Shown here one piece after another: positions 24,001-28,101 of a DNA stretch of 36,388 nucleotides (positions are counted from its first letter, which is position 1; each line of letters begins with the position of its first letter). The notes beneath the pieces were generated by a model. The model saw nothing but the letters and a program-made list of their open reading frames with translations. It had not been told where the DNA came from and made no database searches. The translations under genes and the position numbers were made by a program. This DNA is from JBCDHN01 sp964351855 (GTDB taxonomy: Bacteria > Verrucomicrobiota > Verrucomicrobiia > Verrucomicrobiales > DEV007), in contig CAYGQD010000050.1 in the NCBI GenBank assembly GCA_964351855.1, positions 1 through 36,388 on the forward strand, read 5' to 3'.

Positions 24001-26090
24001 CGTTGAACCTGGGAACCGTGGTGAATACCTCCGTGAACGATGGAGCGGATGACTCGTTTGTCATCACTTACCAAGCGGTTGTCGAAAACCTAGCGACCAA
24101 TCAAGGAGGCACCACGCTGACGAATGATGCCACTGCAGACGCGAATGATGCCGCCGGCAATCCGCTGACCCAGGTTCAAGATCAGGAAACCGTCAGCGTG
24201 GTCGAGCCACAACTTGAGATCCAGAAAACGGTCGACAATGTGGCTCCGAAGTTGGCTGACACGCTGACCTATACGCTGACTATCACCAACACGGGGGGAG
24301 CGTTCCCGGCGGATGCGTTCGATATCGATATTACGGACAATCTGCCCGCAGAGCTTTCGCTCAATCCAGCTTCGATCACCGTAACTGCACTGGATGCATT
24401 ACCGAATCCAACGTTGATTGTGGCAGACACCAGCACTCCGGGGGCGTTGAGGGTAACGTTGGATCGTCTCGATATTGGTCGTTCGGTCGAACTCACCTTC
24501 CAGGCGGACGTCACCTCAGGAATTGGTGCCTTCAACGGGACCATTATCAACAATGCAGGCTTAGAATGGACTTCAACGGCGGGGCCAAACCCGAACGAGC
24601 GGACAGGCGATCCAACGGATCCGGGCGGAGCGCTGAATGACTATAACGATACCGATTCACAAACCGTGGAGGTCTTTCAGCCAGACCTGCGAATCAGTAA
24701 AGACGATGGTGGTGCCGTCATCACCCCCGGGGGCACCTTTTCTTATACCCTGACGGTGACGAATATTGGGCGGGCAGACGCTCGGAACGTGCAGATTACC
24801 GACAATCTTTCCGAATTTATTGCCAATGGATTCACGCCTCTTGGTTCGACGCCAGTAGGCGTTCTCGGAGCTGGGGTGGTCACGATTAGCTTGCCGGATA
24901 TTCCGGTTGGTGACATTGCGACGGCCACCATCTCTCTTCGCGCTCCGCTCGCGATTCCCGCTGGTCTTGAGTCGATCACCAACACCGCCCAGGTTACCCA
25001 TCTCGATATCGACCCGACTCCGGAGAACAACTCTGATGCCGAAGAAACACCGATCAATGCGGTGCCGGATCTTGCCGTCACGAAGACGGATGGCCAGATC
25101 AACGCACAGGTCGGTGATGTCCTGACCTATACGCTCAGTTACACCAACGAGGGCGCTCAAGTGGCCAGCGGTGTGGTTCTTGAAGATCGCTTGCCGATGG
25201 GAATCGAGTTCATCTCAGCTTCAGATGGTGGCGTGTTTGGTGGTGGAACGGTAGCCTGGAATCTAGGTGATCTGAATCCCGGGGAATCGGGCACCGTGAC
25301 TGTGAGCATTCGCGTATGGAGCGCAGGAACCGTCCTGAATACGACGACGATCACAGATGATGGATCGGGAGGGGCCGACCCGACACCGGCGAACAATACC
25401 GATACGGATACGACCATCGTGCTGGAACCACCCGCTCCGAAAGTGCACAAGGATCGTGACGATAGTGGAGTTGAGCTTCAGTTCGATACGACCCAGAATT
25501 TCCTCTTCGGTGAAGATAATCAGCGCGGCGCGGTGACGAATCGTCCCATTGGATCTGCGTTCCGCCCTGACGCGATCTCGGAAATCACGGACTATAGCGA
25601 GAGCCGCTTCGAACGCTACTTCCGAACCGGTGAGAATCTTCACCATCGATTGCCGACCTCGATCGCTTATCATATGAATAGCGGCTTGGTCCAACCGGGA
25701 TCGAATGTCGTCCTCGAGGTGTATAATGCGCAGGGATTGCAGATCGCTACGGCTCAGACGGTGGCCGATACCGGAGGAAACTGGGTGGTTACCTTCCAGA
25801 CGGCTTCGATCAACGAGGAGCCTCACCGAATCGTCATGCGGCAAACTGCGGCGATACACAACACGTCGGATACGACGGGCTATAACTTCAGAACCTATTT
25901 TGGCCCGGCTTACAACACCGGCACTCAATACACTTCTGAACTGACCCAACAGGAAGTCTTCACGCTGCGTTCTGCGCAGGCGGTGCTGCAGATCCACCGC
26001 TCCAGCGGTTCCATCATTCAACTGAACTGGAACATGTTCCAATACGAATTCATCTCCACATCGGGTCTTCCCGGCATGGCCGGTGGATAA
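9090..26090 (+). CDS. Giant LEPR-XLL / DUF11 repeat surface protein (5666 aa)
   Basis: A 17-kb gene for a predicted secreted or surface adhesin-like fibre. The N terminus has no hydrophobic signal peptide. It carries the LEPR-XLL motif (FEALEPRILFDA, 18-29), known at the start of very large repeat proteins of planctomycetes, verrucomicrobia and some proteobacteria. Residues about 30-240 are a separate domain. From about 245 to 5446 there are roughly 32 DUF11-like units of 120-200 residues, each opening with a strand like EPDLTVTK, followed by D-A-G-D-x-V-x-Y, a D-x-L-P turn and a final N-x-A-x-L strand. Many units end in Asp/Gly-rich loops such as ERDGSDGIGGAVNDY, which look suited to Ca2+. 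The last 220 residues (5447-5666) are not DUF11 and may anchor or direct export. The protein is acidic, and by eye I found no Cys. The TolC-like gene follows 62 bases later. Function as adhesin or coat is inferred from family behaviour. Confidence 0.9.
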   Translation: MVSSNPPALGRKVNHLHFEALEPRILFDAVPEVSVVVGDLTVAEDQLVNDDIDVSIQFDNIGDQVGYAPYVDIIAPPEVQINSINLGGTEQTNPNGLANEPIGEIATDGQLIEVGSAAAPVAVNHPMFEASIGAPTASYYGGAGSGTPPVTYDVVTNPALVGQYVYNVELPFGSYSQNNPALGLTVNASLNTADGILPNQNYGISAQGGFALGQDASDNPGTIVTPDDAPIFGAGSSADIVPLVMQLTKSAGVPEEDGTYIGELASGPNHPVTYTLSIDVATGETITGLNLTDVIPGDLAYLGNLQVTNGLGAPLGHTLNSEPFINVDGMTGTPAGDNTLDITFASVTGVDGTDITVTYEAFIPHVDGDTAALVVNPVSGEQQDIAPYNDAQITGTWGVTPVSDNEGPEGVSQDGRTGSLETDYALEEHSLAIQKAVTGVEDRNAPGNSPEDVLEYSMDFQVSDYFAFENLIVDDTLGDGQDFLPGDGRGGFVTDGFEIIPQLTFTQHGQTISVDFDSANYSAVVEADGTTTIQFDVYAQLLADHPQISGGKPVLGGLVTAGGLNGAALDPLVFNGGATTGAITYRVKIRDAFTTAGGIATISQGDNLTNTVTIRSDNLDIDDLSRHEVTVSDGSSAGVSIPVGGITKDVIAITSHGTTTMNPVDFRVTAGDLVSYRITYEMPLSEFEQFRFEDYLPLPIFDVATIDTSQVYDFDPATAYTTGGRVSYGPADTFYGPEGHDETGDSGIDDAIYPSLAGMAPTLDNTTLAASNGLIIEIGDYDVGTLPSTPRTLQFIITVEIQDAEVADSLQFTNQAGAVEANSFLAAINTDTFVQSTLVEPDLNIRKGVVATTHAGGAFDDGLGPAGVGFNAPGAGAAFTGNITSDGLNTQAIDANLSEIDAGDIVTFVITVENTGSSQYGAFDVLVRDTMPTGFAIPTSGAGLNLRVTDGNGLALTTTGDLFAAGLQLTDPSIGQGSLTEFDGASGTNIAIIAYDLVVENSVSASETLTNTAEILSYSHAEGGADHAQPGEHTDIATVSTIAPVLQKTLVSTSLNTAANDNTEAVIGEIITYQVTVTVPEGQLDNLRIEDQMDDGLAFVDFIGVTAVSPGLTSNLGPWANTTAIVVDPGAGANHGNRISLGFGVTPGLGTLTNANNDNSVTETITFQYRAVVLNHPDNDEGDTLNNSADLIWDLNGADQTLTSQASEITVREAHLDVTKSISNPNAMTSETVTYTFTVTNNGTAEAYDAVFRDVLPAQINSAANLQHIGGEVPTTLSLDAGGPEGTINATWASLGVGQSTTFSIEVTVDPGLDVNTLVSNSADLTWTSLPGDPGVISVHNPFSEERSGDTTVPALNPQNDYADSDNANFTVPTPTGSKAIIDTSEAHTSNDSSGAGGVNAAPGEIIRYEVTIDIPQGNMSSLTLVDTLEAGLLFLDPAVNNVTVRLNGFNPSGATYVAPDLPGNAHLAVQTLDPGRINVVGQIVTFDFGQLTNNEADAAVAESLTIAYNVIVSNDAGTNTFRGNVLSNSAQVQVNGLDSGGVATIDTTVVQPQLTITKSDGGVNTADAGDVISYTLTITADNDPNAATAFDLLISDNVPAELEILGGTLAFSGLPGYVTSSTVGAVGQAMSATVDQLRPGDTFDIVFDARVRDTGGNQIGAGETVNNTANLTYSSLPGAGTPNGSGSNSTGSVADTPGTIDGERVYTDSASEPFSSPDPTITKVLDLPADTTYTIGETVEYVITLAVPEGETANAIAVDVLEAGMTYLPGSLTVTPGAGISFSTPGPYDDSNAGFFSRVDPGVTLDETFTLDFGTIDFNDGGAGNGLATQSVVIRYTARVDNIVENQNADVRSNVVDLNWTDGNGTPQSTTDSTPDTDTDVTIVEPDLTVTKTITNNVSGLDAGDTVIYQIQVQHTAGVSTADAFDLNLSDALPASLLENLNLVSAEIDGNPVAGFALVGNTLTTTANVDLVQGEVLTITVTGQVRDDVNPGDSIGNTASLTWSGIDGVDPTERDGSDGIGGAVNDYSDSSTVNTPVRGVLNLTKTIPSGATEVLIDGTIGYQLEVNVAEGTLENLTIVDTLPNHVTLTPGSVVVSNANGMTISGFTVSQLGQQLTIAATSVLNPSDSDDPSASNGDSFLITYEVTVDDVGPNFNGVSLVNDADASADGVTDDLDNQASIIIAEPVMQLQKTLTGANSGDAGDIFSYTFTLNHDPTSRADAQDVILEDVVPAGFVLVPGSILPVGGTPAPDSISIDGTTTGAAGDKITLRWETIPETVTAANSYEVTIQFALVDSITDLDPNIVNSATLDYDQNPDDLDGRAATQLVANALPVDPDLAYAITKSVVTTSENGNLAGQGNAAIQDLVIGEEVTFELVATFGEGTTNGVIIRDTLPFTAANGDADGVLTYLSSQITGIGSGISSISSGLIIGSNGVLAGGSPDVVEFNLGDIVATGNNLADSTITIQVVARVANLSQNQNGDLLTNTGELSIYNGAQTFQDTAQVEVFEPEIVVNKSITNIPIEPDAGDTASYEITINNPTAFDAYEATFADVLPPEVLLQPLTFTANSDVNGDVSGNFTAVAGGITSNAPFTLEAGETITITYDGSVTLAVVDGQTYTNNVQVDWTSISGVDPNERTGDDGEGGGLNNYEDNTSASFVAEVSNTFAFDKVFVGGDIAHTLTNEGTSAAIPDLIVGETVTYQLVTTIGRGTTSNVSVVDQLDFTNGLLDIQSAVVTAAGSNLTSDQGVITGLSPVVSDSNADTFNDRVFLNLGTMTNNASSAVPADSQVIITIQALVVNDAANQDDDIIRNTGQVNFDSSTGPTSLSDFEDVEIVAPDLVVAKTITSATAGLDAADTVRYQIQVTHSGDSSADAFDLDLSDALPAGLLQNFNLVSATIGAADVSGSFNIDAGNNLVTIGDVDLAKTETLTLIVTAQVRPDANPGDSIDNTANLTWSGIDGVDPGERDGSGGVNDYTDSSSVSVPVQGVLNVGKTVVGGVTDVLVGDRITYRVRVDVAEGVLSNLSLVDTLPAGVSLDGGSLVVTPDAGISFVNFNTNVVGQVMTFTADSVTNANTTDDASNLDTAGFTIEYTIDISDDPVNVINGVSLTNDVDATADDVPDDLDNQATVTVREPVLQLDKSFDGASSTSGDAGTVVTYVFTINHDPSSGADAQDVILNDVVPAGFQLIPASITPLGGAPAPDSTVISGTGTGLAGETITLRWETIADTVTAANAYQVSIQFVVVDTITDLDPNIINSATLDYDQDPDDLAGRPATQLSSSANPFDPDLAYAFTKEVVATSETSTGTGQHNAALEDLVVGEEVTFELVATFGEGTTNGVVITDTLPFTALDGDADGVLEFVSSQITAIGAGVTNISNGLIIGSTGTQTGSDPDVVTFDFGNIVATGNNVADSTITIQVVARVANLNPNQDGDLLTNTGQLSIYNGAQTFQDTAQVEVVEPNLNIATTITSNTAGLDAGDTVTYQIQITNPSATSTADAFDLNVTDLLPDGFLEDFTLDSATIDAADVTGSFNIDGANDLQTTGNVDLLLDEVLTLTISGTVRDDASPADTIANTADVTWTSINDGNVNERDGADGVGGALDDYAATSTVNTVVQGVLNVTKSIPAGTTEVAVGDRLTYQLEIEVAEGELTNLSIVDTLPDGVTLNLASVQVSNANGMTVAGFNAAQLGQVLTITATSVTNPGNVDSGLNLDTDSFFITYEVQVNDDPVNVVNAAVLTNDADASADNVPNDLNNQTSVTVIEPVLDFSKVLDGASPTTGDAGHVFSYIFTVNHDAASTSDAFDVEISDVIPAGFELVGFAAIGATPIPDSTTISGSGVGIAGETITMRWETIPEAVTAGSPYQVRIQFKLVDTITDLDANITNSATLNYDSHADDLLGRAGTPVVSSAAAIDPDLAYAFTKGVLTTSENGNLSGEGNGALQDLVVGEEVTFQLVATFGEGTTTGVVITDTLPFTALNGDANGVLEYVSSQITAIGAGVTNISRGLALNSIGVQTGSDPDVITFDFGDILATGNNVADSTITIEVVARVANLAQNQDGDLLTNTGELSIYNGAQTLQATAQVEVFEADIVSNKSITAIPANPDAGDTVSYEVTITNPTSFTAYDSTFVDTLPTQVDLLPATFAAASNQRGVVTGEFTAVAGGVTNNAPFNLAAGEIITFSYNARINGGVVDGVTYTNNVQVDWTSISGANANERTGDDGEGGALDTYEDNSDASFVAEVSNSFAFDKIFVDGDATHTAVGEGTDVNIPDLVVGEVVTYQLVATIGSGTTANVSLIDQLDPTNGLLHIQSATVVGGSNLTSDQGVITGMAPVVSDANVDAYNDRVFLNLGTVTNSALSGAGTDSQVIVTVRALVVNEVANQQGDVITNRGDLNFDTSTGSVTLSDTETVEIVEPTVTVAKSIVAVPANPDAGDTVSYQIVIANNSGVDAFDTKFADVLPPQMNLLTGSFTANSNINANVAPNFLATANGVTQVGSGFTIEDGETITITYTATILATVQDGQDLLNAVDINWSSLPGADANERDGADGVGGVRDDYAANDDATVRSNLTGYAFTKDIAGSSQIHTGIPGGASATIEDLVIGETVTYRLTATVAEGTTPNVRILDNINFTNAILEIESVVISAGSNLTSDQGAFGSLVPLVADTNADTFADQMLIDFGAVTNNAVDGVDPTADQIEVLVTARVVNVIGNQDGDVVRNDGNLSFDDEAGTQTIADFVDVEIVEPVLDVQKTLTVTPTDAGDTISWQIVITHEGSSTADAKDVTFADKIPFGVDLDFATGVTITHPTDANVKDAFELVGGVLTTKAGGYDLDLGDSITINLTGVLNEQVRPNEVIANQAGIDWTSVEGVDALERGGDGVGPNDYSDTASAANAIAIEELAIDKRLPAGASITYSVGETVTFELEVTIMEGTTPDLILQDRLPVGLRYLSGTAVVDAGQSNPLIAIGGIAETWTPGTGVLTLNLGTVVNTSVNDGADDSFVITYQAVVENLATNQGGTTLTNDATADANDAAGNPLTQVQDQETVSVVEPQLEIQKTVDNVAPKLADTLTYTLTITNTGGAFPADAFDIDITDNLPAELSLNPASITVTALDALPNPTLIVADTSTPGALRVTLDRLDIGRSVELTFQADVTSGIGAFNGTIINNAGLEWTSTAGPNPNERTGDPTDPGGALNDYNDTDSQTVEVFQPDLRISKDDGGAVITPGGTFSYTLTVTNIGRADARNVQITDNLSEFIANGFTPLGSTPVGVLGAGVVTISLPDIPVGDIATATISLRAPLAIPAGLESITNTAQVTHLDIDPTPENNSDAEETPINAVPDLAVTKTDGQINAQVGDVLTYTLSYTNEGAQVASGVVLEDRLPMGIEFISASDGGVFGGGTVAWNLGDLNPGESGTVTVSIRVWSAGTVLNTTTITDDGSGGADPTPANNTDTDTTIVLEPPAPKVHKDRDDSGVELQFDTTQNFLFGEDNQRGAVTNRPIGSAFRPDAISEITDYSESRFERYFRTGENLHHRLPTSIAYHMNSGLVQPGSNVVLEVYNAQGLQIATAQTVADTGGNWVVTFQTASINEEPHRIVMRQTAAIHNTSDTTGYNFRTYFGPAYNTGTQYTSELTQQEVFTLRSAQAVLQIHRSSGSIIQLNWNMFQYEFISTSGLPGMAGG
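14745..17591 (+). repeat. Higher-order repeat block 1 (six DUF11 units) inside the giant gene
   Basis: Residues 1886-2834 (949 aa). Order of units by opening strand: EPDLTVTKTIT (14745), GVLNLTKTIPSG (near 15210), EPVMQLQKTLTG (near 15642), DPDLAYAITKSV (16092), EPEIVVNKSIT (near 16611), NTFAFDKVFVGG (near 17076). The same order recurs in full in block 3 and in part in block 2, so the block, not the single domain, was the unit of duplication. Confidence 0.8.
17592..19457 (+). repeat. Higher-order repeat block 2 (four DUF11 units)
   Basis: Residues 2835-3456 (622 aa). It repeats the first four unit types of block 1 in the same order: APDLVVAKTIT (17592), GVLNVGKTVVGG (near 18045), EPVLQLDKSFDG (near 18484), DPDLAYAFTKEV (near 18939). 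The last two unit types (the NKSIT and FAFDK units) are absent, as expected from a partial duplication or an internal deletion. Confidence 0.8.
19458..22310 (+). repeat. Higher-order repeat block 3 (six DUF11 units)
   Basis: Residues 3457-4407 (951 aa, two residues longer than block 1). Units: EPNLNIATTIT (19458), GVLNVTKSIPAG (near 19928), EPVLDFSKVLDG (near 20367), DPDLAYAFTKGV (near 20817), EADIVSNKSIT (near 21333), NSFAFDKIFVDG (near 21798). A less regular series of units (EPTVTVAKSIV at 22311, GYAFTKDIAG near 22776 and so on) follows to about 25427. Confidence 0.8.
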
Positions 26091-26152
26091 CGTTCCTATT
26101 CTCCCCAATCTCCCCCCTAAATAGAAATATCATTCGCCACTCTCCTTCTACT

Positions 26153-28099
26153 ATGAAATCGAACCCGAAATTATTCAACTGGACTTACCGACTGGGGTCC
26201 ATCTGCCTGGCCGGAATGCTCCTGAACGGGTGTTCTCTGCCAACTCAAAAAAGTTATCGCAATGGCGAGGGAAAACGATCCGCACACCTGGAAGAGCTGA
26301 ATAGCGCGCCCTACGAGACCAAAGGTAAGCGCGAACGCGACTTGGAAGAGACGATCACCAATCTGAAACTGGCCTTTGCCTCTCAGGCTCTGGCCGAGTT
26401 TGGCCAAGAAGGCAAGGCCCGCGCGGGAGGCAATTTTGGAGTCGAGGGGATTCCAGCCGAAAACTGGTGGTATCAAGATGTCCGGCGTCAGCTGTTGGGC
26501 AGCTCGAACCCGGCTTCCGTGGACATGGGAACAGTTTATCAGAGTGCGTTGGCGAATTCGACCCAGATTCGGGTCTTTGGTAACATTCCGGTCATTCGGG
26601 AGATGGGAATTGATGAGGCGCGTGGTGCCTTTGATGGTGAATTCTATACCACAACCCAATTGGAGCGCCTCCATGAACCGGTTGGCAGCAGTCTGGAAGT
26701 CGGCGGAAACGAGGAGTTCTTTCGGCAGCGGGAGGGCAGCTGGGAATCGGGTGCCCGCAAGCGGTTGCGGACCGGGGCCCAAGTTGGCATCGCGCAAGAA
26801 ATTGGCCGGACACGGAACAACTCTGAGTTCTTCATTCCGCAGGATCAGGGGAGGGCTCGGCTGAGACTGACCATGGTGCAGCCGATTCTTCGTGGAGGTG
26901 GTATCCGCTACAATGAAAGCGTTATTCGCATCGCCAAGTTAGACCATGAGATTGGGAGTCAGGAATTCTTGCGGCAGTTGGAAACGCACCTGACGGAGGT
27001 GAATCGTTCTTACTGGGCGCTCTATCTATCGCGATCGGTTTATGTGGAGAAATCCAGGCTGGTTCACGAAACGGAGAAGATCGTGAATGAAATGCGGGGC
27101 CGAGGCAACTTGGACACAATGGCGAGCCAACGAGCACGGGCTGAATCTGCGTTAGCGTCACGGCAAGCCGATTTGGTGAGATCCGAGTTGTCGATCAAGA
27201 ACGCCGAATCGCGTTTGAGAGCTCTCATCAACGATCCCGGACTGATTGAGCGAGGCATTGGCGAGTTGATTCCTGGCGATCTCCCCGTGACGGCCGCAGT
27301 CCACGCTGGCTTCGAGGAGGCTGTCCAAGTCGCGATGTCCAATCGACCGGAAGTCATCCAGGCTGAGGGCCAGCTGCAAGCTGCCAATATTCGGGAACGG
27401 ATGGCCAAGCAGGATCGGTTGCCGGAAGTCAACCTCTTCGGAGAAGGGTCCATCTCGGAACTGCGGGGTAATGGCGACTGGGAAGGGGCGACACGGAGTG
27501 AATTCAACGATGGAAACCCATCCTGGGCCGTTGGTTTGACCGCCTCGATTCCGATCGAGCGTCGCTTCCCCCGTGCCCGCCACGTGCGCAGCCAACTAGA
27601 GCTTCGCCAACAGGAACAACGCCTGCAATCGACGTTGGAAACCGTTCATCTGGAGGTCCAGGTCGCCTATCGTGAAGTGACCACGGCTTACCCTGACATG
27701 CGTGCGAAACATCGCGCCGCTCAGGCTGCTAAGAAGGATCTGGACGTTCTTCTCCAGCGTCGTGGTGTGGACGGAGATGGAGGCGACAAGCTGACCAGCT
27801 CTTACCTGGAAAGTTTGTTGGAGGCTCAAGACCGTCTACAATTTGCCCGGGAAGCGTTTCTCCAGTCGCTGATCGTCTATAATGTCGCGTTGACGAACAT
27901 GGAACGTGCCAAGGGAACCCTGATTCAAGGGGAGGGGATCGAATTTGAGAAAGGCCAGGATGAAAACGGGTTACCTGAGATCCGCCTCGCCAAAGCAGTT
28001 CCGGAGGCAGAGGTGTATATCGATAAGAACCCTCCCGCGGATTTGCTTCCGGTCAGTGGTAGTAAGTCTCGTATAAAAGCGACGCCGATTCTACGCTAA
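26153..28099 (+). CDS. TolC-like outer-membrane efflux lipoprotein
   Basis: A 648-residue outer-membrane factor. The N terminus (MKSNPKLFNWTYRLGSICLA, then GMLLNGC) is a lipoprotein signal with lipobox L-N-G-C27, so the mature protein would be lipid-anchored. After an extra N-terminal stretch (28 to about 130) come two TolC/OEP-type halves. The first is at about 135-385, with a coiled-coil region (IVNEMRGRGNLDTMASQRAR, then ASRQADLVRSELSIKNAESR). The second is at about 395-610, with SNRPEVIQAEGQLQAANIRE, the strand VGLTASIPIERRFPRARH and further helices. TolC-type proteins form the exit duct through the outer membrane for HlyD-linked exporters. Position directly after the giant gene and 2 bases before the SecA-like gene points to one operon, with the giant protein as the likely cargo. 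Confidence 0.88.
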   Translation: MKSNPKLFNWTYRLGSICLAGMLLNGCSLPTQKSYRNGEGKRSAHLEELNSAPYETKGKRERDLEETITNLKLAFASQALAEFGQEGKARAGGNFGVEGIPAENWWYQDVRRQLLGSSNPASVDMGTVYQSALANSTQIRVFGNIPVIREMGIDEARGAFDGEFYTTTQLERLHEPVGSSLEVGGNEEFFRQREGSWESGARKRLRTGAQVGIAQEIGRTRNNSEFFIPQDQGRARLRLTMVQPILRGGGIRYNESVIRIAKLDHEIGSQEFLRQLETHLTEVNRSYWALYLSRSVYVEKSRLVHETEKIVNEMRGRGNLDTMASQRARAESALASRQADLVRSELSIKNAESRLRALINDPGLIERGIGELIPGDLPVTAAVHAGFEEAVQVAMSNRPEVIQAEGQLQAANIRERMAKQDRLPEVNLFGEGSISELRGNGDWEGATRSEFNDGNPSWAVGLTASIPIERRFPRARHVRSQLELRQQEQRLQSTLETVHLEVQVAYREVTTAYPDMRAKHRAAQAAKKDLDVLLQRRGVDGDGGDKLTSSYLESLLEAQDRLQFAREAFLQSLIVYNVALTNMERAKGTLIQGEGIEFEKGQDENGLPEIRLAKAVPEAEVYIDKNPPADLLPVSGSKSRIKATPILR

Positions 28100-28101
28100 A
28101 C

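Noticed and set aside
9090..26090. Giant gene as a polyketide or peptide synthetase
   Set aside because: There are no acyltransferase, ketosynthase, adenylation or carrier motifs; the whole length is beta-rich DUF11-type repeats.
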